64,000 bases of DNA from Pedobacter psychrotolerans (GTDB lineage: Bacteria; Bacteroidota; Bacteroidia; Sphingobacteriales; Sphingobacteriaceae): the NCBI RefSeq assembly GCF_004340665.1, contig NZ_SLWO01000002.1, forward strand, positions 460,331 through 524,330, written 5' to 3'. Of this stretch, positions 16,241 to 25,001 are shown piece by piece (the stretch's first letter is position 1; each line of letters starts with the position of its first letter). Made by a program: the position numbers and the translations under genes. The notes beneath the pieces are model-generated. The model was given only the letters and a program-made list of their open reading frames with translations, was not told where the DNA came from and searched no databases.

Positions 16241-18520
16241 ATGGCTTTTGATATAGACATGATTAAAAAGGTGTATGCAAACTTCCCAAGCCGCATTGAT
16301 GCAGCCCGTAAAGTAGTTGGCAGACCTTTAACATTATCAGAAAAAATATTGTATGCTCACCTTTGGGATGGCGATCCTAAAAAAGCATTTTCACGCGGAA
16401 CGGATTACGTAGATTTCGCACCAGACCGTGTTGCAATGCAGGATGCTACCGCCCAAATGGCGCTTTTGCAATTTATGCAAGCTGGTCGCCCACAAGTGGC
16501 TGTTCCTTCAACCGTTCACTGTGATCACTTAATTACGGCAAAAGAAGGTGCATCAATAGATTTACCGCATGCCAGAACTGAAAGTGCTGAAGTTTTTGAT
16601 TTCTTATCATCTGTATCAAATAAATATGGTATCGGTTTCTGGAAACCAGGAGCTGGTATTATTCACCAGGTAGTTTTAGAAAATTATGCATTCCCAGGTG
16701 GAATGATGATTGGAACCGACTCACACACCGTAAATGCTGGTGGTTTGGGTATGGTAGCCATTGGTGTTGGTGGTGCTGATGCTTGTGATGTAATGGCTGG
16801 TTTACCATGGGAACTAAAATTTCCAAAGTTAATCGGTGTTAAGCTTACAGGTAAATTAAACGGCTGGACTGCTGCTAAAGACGTTATTTTAAAAGTGGCT
16901 GGTATTTTAACTGTAAAAGGTGGTACTGGTGCAATTGTAGAATATTTTGGCGATGGTGCAATCAACTTAAGCTGTACAGGTAAAGGTACCATTTGTAATA
17001 TGGGCGCTGAAATCGGTGCAACTACTTCTACTTTCGGTTATGATGAAAGCATGGAACGTTATTTACGTGCTACAGGTAGAAATGAAGTAGCTGATGAGGC
17101 TAATAAAATTGCAGCATATTTAACGGGTGATAGCGAAGTTTATGCTGATCCTGAAAACTATTTTGATCAGGTAATTGAAATCAATCTTGATGAATTAGAG
17201 CCATATTTAAATGGTCCTTTTACACCAGATTTAGCTACTCCTGTTTCTCAAATGAAAGTGGAGGCAGAGAAAAATGGCTGGCCTTTAAAAGTAGAATGGG
17301 GTTTAATTGGTTCTTGTACCAACTCTTCGTATGAAGATTTATCAAGAGCAGCATCAATCGCAAATCAGGCCATTTCAAAAGGTTTGGTAACTAAAGCAGA
17401 ATTTGGAATTAACCCAGGATCTGAACAGGTACGTTATACGGCTGACCGTGATGGTTATTTAAAAACTTTCGAAGATTTAAATGCGACCATTTTCACTAAT
17501 GCCTGCGGACCATGTATTGGGATGTGGGACAGAACAGGAGCAGAAAAAGCAGAGAAAAATACAATCGTACACTCGTTTAACAGAAATTTTGCTAAACGTG
17601 CTGATGGTAACCCGAATACTTTCGCTTTCGTAGCCTCACCAGAAATGGTTGCTGCTATCGCAATCGCTGGAGATTTAGGTTTCAATCCATTAACGGATAC
17701 ATTAACCAACGACAAAGGGGAACAAATCAAATTAGATCCACCTACCGGTGATGAATTACCTACAAAAGGTTTTGCAGTTGAAGATGCAGGTTATCAGGCA
17801 CCAGCTACAGACGGTTCTTCGGTAGAAGTTTTAGTTTCTCCATCTTCGCACCGTTTGCAATTACTAGATCCTTTTACACCTTGGGAAGGTACTGACTTAA
17901 AAGGTTTAAATCTTTTAATTAAGGCCAAAGGAAAATGTACAACAGATCATATTTCTATGGCTGGTCCATGGTTAAAGTTCCGTGGTCACTTAGATAATAT
18001 TTCTAACAATATGTTAATTGGAGCAGTGAACTACTTCAATGATAAGACAGATAATGTTAAAAACGAATTAACGGGTGAATACGGTCCTGTTCCGGCTACA
18101 CAACGTGATTACAAAGCAGCTGGCATTGGTTCAATTGTAGTGGGTGATGAAAATTATGGTGAAGGTTCATCTCGTGAACACGCAGCTATGGAACCTCGTC
18201 ATTTAGGTGTTCGTGCGGTATTGGTAAAATCTTTTGCACGTATTCACGAAACTAACCTTAAGAAACAAGGTATGTTGGGCTTAACTTTTGCTGACAAAGA
18301 TGATTATGATAAAATCCTTGAGGATGATAAAATTGACATCTTAGGCTTAACTGAATTTGCTCCAGATCAACCATTAACGTTGGTTTTACATCATGCAGAT
18401 GGCACTGAAGAATCTTTCCAGGTTAACCACAGTTATAATGCACAACAAATCGATTGGTTTAAAGCCGGTGGTGCATTGAACATTATCAGAGCTGAAGCTG
18501 CTGCAAAAGCGGCGCTTTAA
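16241..18520 (+). CDS. acn: Aconitate hydratase (mitochondrial-type)
   Basis: The 759-residue TCA-cycle enzyme interconverts citrate and isocitrate with a [4Fe-4S] cluster. Cluster cysteines are seen in [10 protein letters not shown] and the pair in [10 protein letters not shown]. Substrate-site blocks include [19 protein letters not shown] and the C-terminal swivel-domain motif [15 protein letters not shown]. Length and motifs agree with the mitochondrial-type aconitase used by Bacteroidota, not with the longer AcnA or with AcnB. It is a single-gene unit ending in a terminator. Confidence 0.95.
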   Translation: MAFDIDMIKKVYANFPSRIDAARKVVGRPLTLSEKILYAHLWDGDPKKAFSRGTDYVDFAPDRVAMQDATAQMALLQFMQAGRPQVAVPSTVHCDHLITAKEGASIDLPHARTESAEVFDFLSSVSNKYGIGFWKPGAGIIHQVVLENYAFPGGMMIGTDSHTVNAGGLGMVAIGVGGADACDVMAGLPWELKFPKLIGVKLTGKLNGWTAAKDVILKVAGILTVKGGTGAIVEYFGDGAINLSCTGKGTICNMGAEIGATTSTFGYDESMERYLRATGRNEVADEANKIAAYLTGDSEVYADPENYFDQVIEINLDELEPYLNGPFTPDLATPVSQMKVEAEKNGWPLKVEWGLIGSCTNSSYEDLSRAASIANQAISKGLVTKAEFGINPGSEQVRYTADRDGYLKTFEDLNATIFTNACGPCIGMWDRTGAEKAEKNTIVHSFNRNFAKRADGNPNTFAFVASPEMVAAIAIAGDLGFNPLTDTLTNDKGEQIKLDPPTGDELPTKGFAVEDAGYQAPATDGSSVEVLVSPSSHRLQLLDPFTPWEGTDLKGLNLLIKAKGKCTTDHISMAGPWLKFRGHLDNISNNMLIGAVNYFNDKTDNVKNELTGEYGPVPATQRDYKAAGIGSIVVGDENYGEGSSREHAAMEPRHLGVRAVLVKSFARIHETNLKKQGMLGLTFADKDDYDKILEDDKIDILGLTEFAPDQPLTLVLHHADGTEESFQVNHSYNAQQIDWFKAGGALNIIRAEAAAKAAL

Positions 18521-18562
18521 TTAAGTCTGAAGCCTTCAGTCGAGAGCCTGGAGTTTATATAA

Positions 18563-18602
18563 CAAATCCCGTTTTGAGTAAAATCAGAACGGGATTTTTT
18601 GA
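18563..18602 (+). terminator. Intrinsic terminator after aconitase
   Basis: Arms AATCCCGTTTTGA and TCAGAACGGGATT precede a run of six T, about 45 bases after the stop. Confidence 0.88.
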
Positions 18603-18631
18603 TAAATCATGTTATTTTAATATCCTATCCT

Positions 18632-18784
18632 TTTAAATCTGCGCTTCTTATCTTCAAAATCAGCGGAAAATAACAAATATCACTTTCTAATTATTATTAT
18701 TACTTAAAAAGGTTTCTCCCGCAGATTTAAAATAATAAAAATCGCTGATCAACACAGATCAACAATTAACTATAAAATGAATGT
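18632..18784. repeat. Long dispersed repeat, full copy 1
   Basis: The module begins TTTAAATCTGCGCTTCTTATC, contains ATCAGCGG, then an AT-rich centre, TTTCTCCCGCAGATTT, and ATCGCTGATCAACACAGATC, and ends with ACTATAAAATGA. The second full copy at 19374-19514 has the same order and spacing. Inside it the words AATCTGCG and CGCAGATT are mutually inverted, so it can fold on itself. Confidence 0.85.
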
Positions 18785-18791
18785 TTGATCA

Positions 18792-19223
18792 TTATTTAAA
18801 CTCATAACCACAGTCATAACAATGGTAGCATTTCTTTGCGAAGAATGGAAGCACGAGTAATATTAAGGCTAAAATTTTTACCAATGAACTGTGCTTATCT
18901 TGTGTTGCTATCCCATAACTCACATTGAGTGAACCACATTTTTCGCAGGCTACACCTGCAGTTTCTTCAGGTGTATATTCACTAAACTCTTGCTGATCAA
19001 GTACTGGATATTCTATAGCTAACAATTCATTTATAGCCAGTACATCTTTTTCAAATACAATAAGCTTTACCCCGCCAATTGCCTGATTATAAAGTGGATT
19101 AAGCGTTGCAACATTTTCATCTGCAAGAAAACAAGCAAAACCACTATCCTCCAGTCTGGATTTAATAATATTGGCTTCCATTGAATTATAATATGTACTA
19201 TGCACTATAGTTTTATCGCTCAT
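18792..19223 (-). CDS. DUF2007-type protein with C-terminal zinc ribbon and membrane segment
   Basis: The 143-residue protein starts MSDKTIVHSTYYNSMEANII. Residues 1-75 match the DUF2007 putative signal-transducing fold (ANIIKSRLEDSGFACFLADE, GGVKLIVFEKD). The C-terminal part has a CEKCG knuckle, a hydrophobic segment (SLVKILALILLVLPFFAKK) and a second CYHCYDCG knuckle, so a zinc ribbon appears to be split by a membrane-associated helix. A longer frame to 19325 runs into the flanking repeat and was rejected. The gene is bracketed by direct repeats (18632-18784 on one side, 19300-19514 on the other). Function unknown. Confidence 0.82.
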   Translation of the reverse strand: MSDKTIVHSTYYNSMEANIIKSRLEDSGFACFLADENVATLNPLYNQAIGGVKLIVFEKDVLAINELLAIEYPVLDQQEFSEYTPEETAGVACEKCGSLNVSYGIATQDKHSSLVKILALILLVLPFFAKKCYHCYDCGYEFK

Positions 19224-19298
19224 AGCGTTAAAATAGTTATTATTTAAGAAATTATAGATGTTGGCAATTATAATATCGTCAAAATCTCCACCACATCC

Positions 19299-19343
19299 AT
19301 TTAAATCTGCGCTTCTTATCTCCAAAAATCAGCGGGAAAATAA
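19299..19343. repeat. Long dispersed repeat, half copy
   Basis: It contains only the first arm, ATTTAAATCTGCGCTTCTTAT to ATCAGCGGGAAAATAA. It lies upstream of the DUF2007 gene, in the same orientation as copy 1. Confidence 0.8.
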
Positions 19344-19373
19344 TGTACAACTATACACGATGCTATAATCTTC

Positions 19374-19514
19374 AATCTGCGCTTATCATCTCCAAAAATC
19401 AGCGGGGAATACAAACATCATTTTCTAATGATTATTACTTAAAATGGTTTCTCCCGCAGATTTAAAAAAATAAAATCGCTGATCAACACAGATCAACGCC
19501 TAACTATAAAATGA
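19374..19514. repeat. Long dispersed repeat, full copy 2
   Basis: It aligns with copy 1 over its whole length: AATCTGCGCTTATCATC, ATCAGCGGGGAAT, CATTTTCTAAT, TTTCTCCCGCAGATTT, ATCGCTGATCAACACAGATC and TAACTATAAAATGAG. Differences are scattered substitutions and short indels. The two full copies are direct repeats about 740 bases apart around the DUF2007 gene. Confidence 0.85.
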
Positions 19515-19577
19515 GTTGAGTAAGGACATGATGGATAGCAATGAGCCGTAAAGAATTCCTTAATAAACCTATCGATC

Positions 19578-19619
19578 CTTTTAAATCTGCGCTTATCATC
19601 TCCGAATCAGCGGGAAATA
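19578..19619. repeat. Long dispersed repeat, second half copy
   Basis: TTTTAAATCTGCGCTTATC to ATCAGCGGGAAATAA again matches the first arm only. The preceding word ATCGATCC resembles the ATCCTATCC before copy 1, so the shared sequence may start slightly earlier. It ends just before the stop of the glucosidase gene. Confidence 0.78.
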
Positions 19620-19625
19620 AAAAAC

Positions 19626-20963
19626 CTAATTCCTCAGAAACTCCTGCCACCAGTAACCTGAATATTTAATCGTTCTGGTTAATGTTTTAAAATCGGTATG
19701 AACCAAACCAAAGCGGGCATTAAAACCCTCCGCCCACTCAAAGTTATCCATTAAAGTCCAGGCCATATAACCAGTAATATTGATTCCCTCTTTCTTTGCC
19801 TTTAACAAAGCACTTAGATAAAGCTCGAAGTATTCAATCCGTTCAGCATCTACAATATTTCCATCTGTTATCTTGTCATGATAAGCAGCACCATTTTCAC
19901 TAATTACTAAATTTTTAATATTTGGATAAGCAGCAAACTGTTTAATAATCCTGTAAAAACTATCAGCATTAATTTCCCAGCCCATTGCGGTGTGTGGTTT
20001 TTTGCGGCTCTTTGCTTTAACTTCCCAAGCCTGAATAACAGGAATAAAGGCGTTGTATTTTATGGTTAAAGGGAAATAATTCTGCAAGCCAATAAAGTCG
20101 AAATCAAACTTCATCCGTTCATTCAATCGCCAGGTACCATATTCAATTTGAAATTTCTCCAGCACATCCCAGTTTTCTGTTGGGAATCCTAAACCCTGGG
20201 CTGGTTCAACAAATAACCTGTTCATCAAACAATCTACCCGCTTCGCAGCCAGGAGATCATTATCACTTTGGGTATAAGGAATAATCTCAGAGCAAGAGTA
20301 AGTGGTACCTATATTGGCACCTTGAATTTCAGCACGAAGAATCTTCCCGCCTTCTGCCTGTGCAATGGCAGTATGCAAAACGGCAGGAAAAAAATTGCTT
20401 AATCCGGTTCTGCCAGGTGCATGAATACCCAGCATATAACCCAATGATGTGAATCCGAAAGGCTCATTTAACACCAACCAGTTCTTTACCTTATCTCCAT
20501 ATTCAGCAGCACAAAGGCTCACAAAAGCATTAAATGCGGCATTAATACTGAAACTCGTCCACCCACCTTCATTTTCCAATGCCTGAGGTAAATCCCAATG
20601 ATATAAAGTAATGCATGGGGTAATGCCCTGGGTAAGACACTCGTCAATCAAATTATGATAAAATCTGATCCCTTCCTGATTAACTTCACCTCTCCCATCG
20701 GGTAAAATTCTTGCCCAAGCTATAGAAAACCGAAAGACCTTAAAACCTAAAAGTTTAACCAATTGGATATCTTCGCGATATCGATGATAGAAATCGCAGG
20801 CAATATCTAATTTATGTCCCTTTTTAATTTTTCCACTTCTGGCAGAAAAGGTATCCCAGATGGAAGGGCCTTTGCCATACAGCTGTGCAGCACCCTCTAT
20901 CTGTGTTGCTGCTGTAGCCACACCCCAGGAAAAATCATTACCAAAATCACTTGCTTTAATCAT
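19626..20963 (-). CDS. Glycoside hydrolase family 1 beta-glucosidase
   Basis: The 445-residue protein has the GH1 N-terminal signature (FSWGVATAATQIEGA). The acid/base E167 lies in LNEP and the nucleophile E356 in SENGAAY. The C-terminal block is GYMAWTLMDNFEWAEGF. It hydrolyses beta-glucosides or related disaccharides with retention. No signal peptide is seen, so it acts in the cytoplasm. It stands alone, without nearby transporter or regulator genes, so physiological substrate and induction are unknown. Confidence 0.95.
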   Translation of the reverse strand: MIKASDFGNDFSWGVATAATQIEGAAQLYGKGPSIWDTFSARSGKIKKGHKLDIACDFYHRYREDIQLVKLLGFKVFRFSIAWARILPDGRGEVNQEGIRFYHNLIDECLTQGITPCITLYHWDLPQALENEGGWTSFSINAAFNAFVSLCAAEYGDKVKNWLVLNEPFGFTSLGYMLGIHAPGRTGLSNFFPAVLHTAIAQAEGGKILRAEIQGANIGTTYSCSEIIPYTQSDNDLLAAKRVDCLMNRLFVEPAQGLGFPTENWDVLEKFQIEYGTWRLNERMKFDFDFIGLQNYFPLTIKYNAFIPVIQAWEVKAKSRKKPHTAMGWEINADSFYRIIKQFAAYPNIKNLVISENGAAYHDKITDGNIVDAERIEYFELYLSALLKAKKEGINITGYMAWTLMDNFEWAEGFNARFGLVHTDFKTLTRTIKYSGYWWQEFLRN

Positions 20964-21113
20964 CTTATCAATTGATTGAGCGTAAATTGCAAGTTTACTA
21001 TTAAGAAATCATTAACAATTGAGATTGTATAAAGATTTTTTTAACCGGTTTAAACAGATAAACATATTATTTCCTGCGATTCTATATTTAACGATCTGAC
21101 CACAAGAAGTAAA

Positions 21114-22928
21114 TTATTCTAAAGTTAACCCAATTTCTTTCAGCAAAATTGCAGCATTAAATGTAGCGCAAGGACCTTCTTTCAATTTATAGTCGAATTT
21201 CATTTCGCCATCAGCAATTTGAATATCAAAATGAAAATTTCGAAGCGTCTGTTCGTGATCATTTTTAAGATCAGCCAATTGCAAATCGTGGGTAGCAAAG
21301 AGTGCAGGTGTGCCTTCTGCAATTAGTTTTTCTACAAAAACCTTTGACCCCAGGTATTTGTCACGACTATTCGTTCCCCGCAACATTTCATCAATTAATA
21401 CAAAAGTATCTTTATCACTTACAACATGATCTAAAATCATTTTTAAACGGTTCAGTTCCGCTTTAAAAGTAGAGGTACTTTCATTCAGCGAATCTTTAAT
21501 TCGCATATAGGTATTGATCGAAAAAACGGAAAGACTCATTGATTGTGCACATACTGGTGCTCCAGCATAAGCCAGTACCATGTTAATACCCAATGTACGG
21601 AGGAATGTACTTTTTCCAGCCATATTAGAACCAGTTACAATATCTACTGTAGGCCTCGCTTCTAAAGTAAAGGAATTGGTGATTCTTATTTCTGGGGAAA
21701 TTAAAGGATGTCCAACAGCTGTGGTAGTTAAGGTAAAGGCATCTGTAATTTCTGGAAAAATCCATTCTGGTTCATTATGTGCTGAAGTAGCCAAAGAGAT
21801 TAATTCTTCAAAATCACCTAAGTGGTTAAGCGCCGAAATCACATCATTTGATGAAGATTGATACCATTGATTCAGTTGGATGCAACATTTAAGATCCCAT
21901 AAAGACAAAGCATTAAGTACTGTACCCACTACAACATTTAACCTGGTATCAAAACGTTGTATAATTTTAGATAGCCCCTTAATCTCTTGGCTAACGGGAA
22001 CTTTTGAATGAAATAGTGCTTGGATATAAGTACTCGTCCAAGGGTGATTCTCCGTCCATAAAATCGCATCAGCATAACCATTCAGTAAACTGGAACTGCC
22101 TCCAAAACTATAAAACACCTTATCTATTTTTGAGTTTTGCAATACAGTAACACCTATATTAACGATCATATAGATGGTAAGTACATTCCAAAAGGTACCG
22201 CTTAAAAATATTGCAGCCAAAAATATTAATCCAGAAATGTAAGGTGTAATGGCTACATAAGATTTTAATATCTTATTCCTAATGAAACTCAACTGTTCAC
22301 CAAGTTGAAATTTGAGCTGAATTTTAATCTGTTCAATTTTTTCAACATCGTGCCCATGCAGATTTGCCCTGAAATCGAAGGTATCTTCAATTTTAGTTTG
22401 CATTTCTTTTACGGCTTCCTGCCTATCTATAATCCTGCTCCTAAATGATTTCTCTGCTAAACTTTTAGCCAGCAATTCCCGACCATTTTTAGTGTAACAC
22501 CTGTTTAAAAATCCATAAAGCGATGCATTTCCAAAAATATCCAAATCAGAAGAATAAGGATGAGATTCTGATTCAAATGATTTACCATCGTCATAACCAT
22601 TTGTCTTACCATTTAAAATGTTCCATTCATTTTGATACACCCACAACAGTTCTTTTTGATACTCAATCTCCCGATCCAGCTTACTTTGCTTTTTAACGAT
22701 ATAAGCAAAGACAAGAACAGGTAATAAGAGCAAAATTTGAAGAAGTGTTCTCCAGCTATCATCGGCAGAATTTAAAAGCAAAACGAAAAATAGAATTTCT
22801 ATCAGAAAGAGTCCTATTCTAACCAAAGAGAGTTGATCTATTTGGTTTTTGGTCTGATCAATGCGGTCCGTTACTTCAGTAATTTTTTGACTATAACCAG
22901 ATATTATTTGTGCTTGTGTTTTTAACAT
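21114..22928 (-). CDS. Membrane-anchored MutS-family ATPase
   Basis: The 604-residue protein keeps the C-terminal MutS ATPase domain: Walker A in GSNMAGKSTFLRTLG, Walker B in VLIDEMLRGTNS, and ATHDLQLADL. The N-terminal mismatch-recognition and connector domains are missing. Instead residues 35-80 form two hydrophobic segments (LVRIGLFLIEILFFVLLLNS and LLQILLLLPVLVFAYIVKK) and another pair lies near 225-265. Membrane-linked MutS homologues of this kind are widespread in Bacteroidota and uncharacterised. A role in mismatch repair is unlikely because no DNA-clamp domain is visible. It is divergent from rlmH, and the rlmH promoter overlaps its first codons. Confidence 0.88.
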   Translation of the reverse strand: MLKTQAQIISGYSQKITEVTDRIDQTKNQIDQLSLVRIGLFLIEILFFVLLLNSADDSWRTLLQILLLLPVLVFAYIVKKQSKLDREIEYQKELLWVYQNEWNILNGKTNGYDDGKSFESESHPYSSDLDIFGNASLYGFLNRCYTKNGRELLAKSLAEKSFRSRIIDRQEAVKEMQTKIEDTFDFRANLHGHDVEKIEQIKIQLKFQLGEQLSFIRNKILKSYVAITPYISGLIFLAAIFLSGTFWNVLTIYMIVNIGVTVLQNSKIDKVFYSFGGSSSLLNGYADAILWTENHPWTSTYIQALFHSKVPVSQEIKGLSKIIQRFDTRLNVVVGTVLNALSLWDLKCCIQLNQWYQSSSNDVISALNHLGDFEELISLATSAHNEPEWIFPEITDAFTLTTTAVGHPLISPEIRITNSFTLEARPTVDIVTGSNMAGKSTFLRTLGINMVLAYAGAPVCAQSMSLSVFSINTYMRIKDSLNESTSTFKAELNRLKMILDHVVSDKDTFVLIDEMLRGTNSRDKYLGSKVFVEKLIAEGTPALFATHDLQLADLKNDHEQTLRNFHFDIQIADGEMKFDYKLKEGPCATFNAAILLKEIGLTLE

Positions 22929-22936
22929 TATCTTTG
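22907..22936 (+). promoter_or_regulatory. Candidate rlmH promoter
   Basis: TTTG at 22907-22910 and TATCTTTG at 22929-22936 are 18 bases apart, a good match to the Bacteroidota -33/-7 arrangement. The transcript would begin near 22942, 30 bases before the rlmH ATG. The -33 half lies inside the start of the divergent MutS-like gene. Confidence 0.6.
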
Positions 22937-22971
22937 AATCGCTGAAAATTCTAAAGATAGCAAAATATTAA

Positions 22972-23445
22972 ATGAAGATTACTTTAATAGCCATTGGCAA
23001 AACTGAGGATAAATATTTAATTGAAGGTATTGATAAATACATTAACCGTTTGAAGCATTATATTAATTTCAGCTTTTTAGCTATCCCTGATGTTAAGAAT
23101 GTGAAAAACCTAAGTGAAGCACAGCAAAAAAGCAAGGAAGCAGAATTATTGCACAAACAAATCAATAATGGCGATGTTGTTATTTTATTAGATGAAAAAG
23201 GAAAAAAATATTCTTCAATAGCATTTTCTGATTATTTGAATAAACAAATGATTGGAAGTGTTCAACATCTGATTTTTATCATCGGCGGTCCATATGGCTT
23301 TGATGATGGCATTTACAAAAGAGCAAATGGACTAATCTCACTTTCAGACATGACCTTTTCGCATCAAATGATCCGTTTGTTCTTTGTAGAACAATTGTAC
23401 CGTGGATTCAGTATCTTAAAAGGCGAGCCATATCATCATGCCTAA
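22972..23445 (+). CDS. rlmH: 23S rRNA (pseudouridine1915-N3)-methyltransferase RlmH
   Basis: The 157-residue SPOUT methyltransferase modifies pseudouridine 1915 in helix 69 of 23S rRNA. The knot motifs are visible: VVILLDEKGKKYSSIAFSDY, FIIGGPYGFDDGIY, LSLSDMTFSHQMIRLFFVEQLYR and the C-terminal KGEPYHHA, which is diagnostic. Length matches the family. A small membrane-protein gene follows on the same strand. Confidence 0.96.
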   Translation: MKITLIAIGKTEDKYLIEGIDKYINRLKHYINFSFLAIPDVKNVKNLSEAQQKSKEAELLHKQINNGDVVILLDEKGKKYSSIAFSDYLNKQMIGSVQHLIFIIGGPYGFDDGIYKRANGLISLSDMTFSHQMIRLFFVEQLYRGFSILKGEPYHHA

Positions 23446-23532
23446 ATAGGAGAAGAATATTAGGTTTTAATCACAAAACATGAATAGTGTGGAATAATGC
23501 GCCAAACATCATCATTAAATAAAAAAACGAAT

Positions 23533-23655
23533 ATGTTAGATAAATATAAAAGACAATACAGGTTTAGAAGTAATCAAAGTGGAAACAGCAGAATGCTTTG
23601 GATCAGCATCATCGTATCCATTGTGATTGTAGCTATTTTATACTATTTCTTCTAA
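23533..23655 (+). CDS. Single-pass membrane microprotein, 40 residues
   Basis: The ORF encodes MLDKYKRQYRFRSN followed by NSRMLWISI and a single hydrophobic helix to ILYYFF. The positive N-terminal part predicts a cytoplasmic N-terminus. It lies 87 bases after rlmH and directly before a terminator, which supports it as the last gene of the rlmH transcript. Function unknown. The evidence is composition and context only. Confidence 0.5.
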   Translation: MLDKYKRQYRFRSNQSGNSRMLWISIIVSIVIVAILYYFF

Positions 23656-23665
23656 AATCAAGACA

Positions 23666-23700
23666 TAAAAAAACACCAGACAATAAGCCTGGTGTTTTTA
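23666..23700. terminator. Bidirectional terminator
   Basis: Arms AAAACACCAG and CTGGTGTTTT, with an A-run before and a T-run after, lie between the microprotein gene and the convergent DUF5606 gene. Confidence 0.88.
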
Positions 23701-23719
23701 ACTACATTCAAATAAAAGC

Positions 23720-24262
23720 TTAAACGCCTTTTTTGCTTGTCATACTTGCTTTTTTAGCCGGTGCAGAAGTTTTTGTACTTGCTTTAGCACTTGCTGAACC
23801 TTTAGCGCTTGCAGATTTTTGTTTTTTATCTGCTGCAACTTTTTCCTCCGCCAGGCTAACCTCAGCCGGAGAACCTGGAGTTTCAGGAGTATCTTCTGTA
23901 AATAATGGCAAATCTTTCAATAAGTTATACCAGGTGATGATTTTTTTCATATCCGAAGCATAAACTTTTTCCTGATCATGACCAGGAGCAACTTCTAAAA
24001 AATATGAACGTAAATCACCTTTTAAATCTGGTGTAGTTCCTTTTTCAGAAATTTTAGCAAAAATATCAGATAACTTGATTTCTTCATCTTCACCATACAC
24101 TGTAATATCTTCTAATGAAGCTAATTTTGTATTGGTAATATTTGCTACTACTTTAGTTTTCTGAGCATCTAAACCCTCTAAAATATAACCTACTTTATTT
24201 TGTCCAACCAGTTTAAATAAACCAGGTCTGCCAGATACGGCAACAATTCCTCTTAAATTCAT
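23720..24262 (-). CDS. DUF5606 family protein
   Basis: The 180-residue protein begins MNLRGIVAVSGRPGLFKLVG, the conserved start of DUF5606, a Bacteroidota-restricted family. Residues 1-60 look like a compact beta domain (YILEGLDAQKTKVVANITN), and 60-125 form a helical part with DIFAKI and the LRSYFLEVAPGHDQEKVYAS region. The C-terminal 45 residues are a low-complexity lysine, alanine, serine and threonine tail that may bind nucleic acid. Function unknown. It is followed upstream by the cyclophilin gene on the same strand, with a repeat in between. Confidence 0.85.
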   Translation of the reverse strand: MNLRGIVAVSGRPGLFKLVGQNKVGYILEGLDAQKTKVVANITNTKLASLEDITVYGEDEEIKLSDIFAKISEKGTTPDLKGDLRSYFLEVAPGHDQEKVYASDMKKIITWYNLLKDLPLFTEDTPETPGSPAEVSLAEEKVAADKKQKSASAKGSASAKASTKTSAPAKKASMTSKKGV

Positions 24263-24274
24263 AATATCTTTTTT

Positions 24275-24418
24275 TGAGATGTGAGATTTGAGAAATAAGA
24301 TGTGCGAAATCGCTCAAATAAAATACCCAAATCTATTATCTAATTATTTAACTGAGAAAGAAATTCAAATCGGAGAATAATATCTCGAATCTAATACCTC
24401 ACATCCCGCATCTTTTTA
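24275..24418. repeat. Low-complexity inverted repeat between the cyclophilin and DUF5606 genes
   Basis: The left part is built from GAGATGTGAGATTTGAGA and AAGATGTGCGAAAT. The right part has the complementary words TCTCGAATCTAATACC and TCACATCCCGCATCTT. The halves can pair imperfectly over much of their length. Same class as the elements near 6436, 12222 and 47690. Confidence 0.6.
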
Positions 24419-24877
24419 CTAATCTTCAACTATTTCAATACCTAAAATTTTATCTCCCTGGCGGATATCATCTACAAGGTCAACATTTTCAACTGCTTTA
24501 CCAAAAACAGTATGGTTACGGTCTAAATGTGCAGTATTCGTTCTGCTATGGCAGATAAAAAACTGAGAACCACCTGTATTGCGACCAGCATGAGCCATTG
24601 ATAACACACCACGATCATGATATTGATTTTCGCCATCAAGCTCACAATCAATCTTGTAACCCGGGCCACCAGTGCCTGGCATACCAGTAGCACCATCTTT
24701 AGAATTCGGGCAGCCAGTTTGAACCATGAAATCAGGAATTACACGGTGGAAAGTTACCCCATCATAAAAGCCTTCATTGGCTAATTTTTTAAAGTTTGCA
24801 ACTGCTTTAGGAGCATCTTGTTCAAAGAACTCAACAGTCATATTTCCTTTTTCGGTTTTTATTATTGCTTTACTCAT
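24419..24877 (-). CDS. Peptidyl-prolyl cis-trans isomerase, cyclophilin type
   Basis: The 152-residue protein is a single-domain cyclophilin without a signal peptide, so it acts in the cytoplasm as a folding helper. Visible active-site blocks are VTFHRVIPDFMVQTGCP, LSMAHAGRNTGGSQFFI and HLDRNHTVFGKAVENVD. It resembles PpiB-type enzymes in size. The start follows a 124-base AT-rich spacer from the divergent gene at 25002. Confidence 0.94.
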   Translation of the reverse strand: MSKAIIKTEKGNMTVEFFEQDAPKAVANFKKLANEGFYDGVTFHRVIPDFMVQTGCPNSKDGATGMPGTGGPGYKIDCELDGENQYHDRGVLSMAHAGRNTGGSQFFICHSRTNTAHLDRNHTVFGKAVENVDLVDDIRQGDKILGIEIVED

Positions 24878-25001
24878 ATCAATTTTGGTACTAAATTTAT
24901 AATTCGACGCTTAAAAAAACAGTTCAGTTTTTTTAAGTAAAAGGCAAAAATAACAAAATTGTATTACATCTGATACCATTAAATTTTTCTAACCAATTTA
25001 A

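Noticed and set aside
19224..19325. A longer start for the DUF2007 protein
   Set aside because: The added 34 residues run into the dispersed repeat; the domain begins at MSDKTIVHSTYY.
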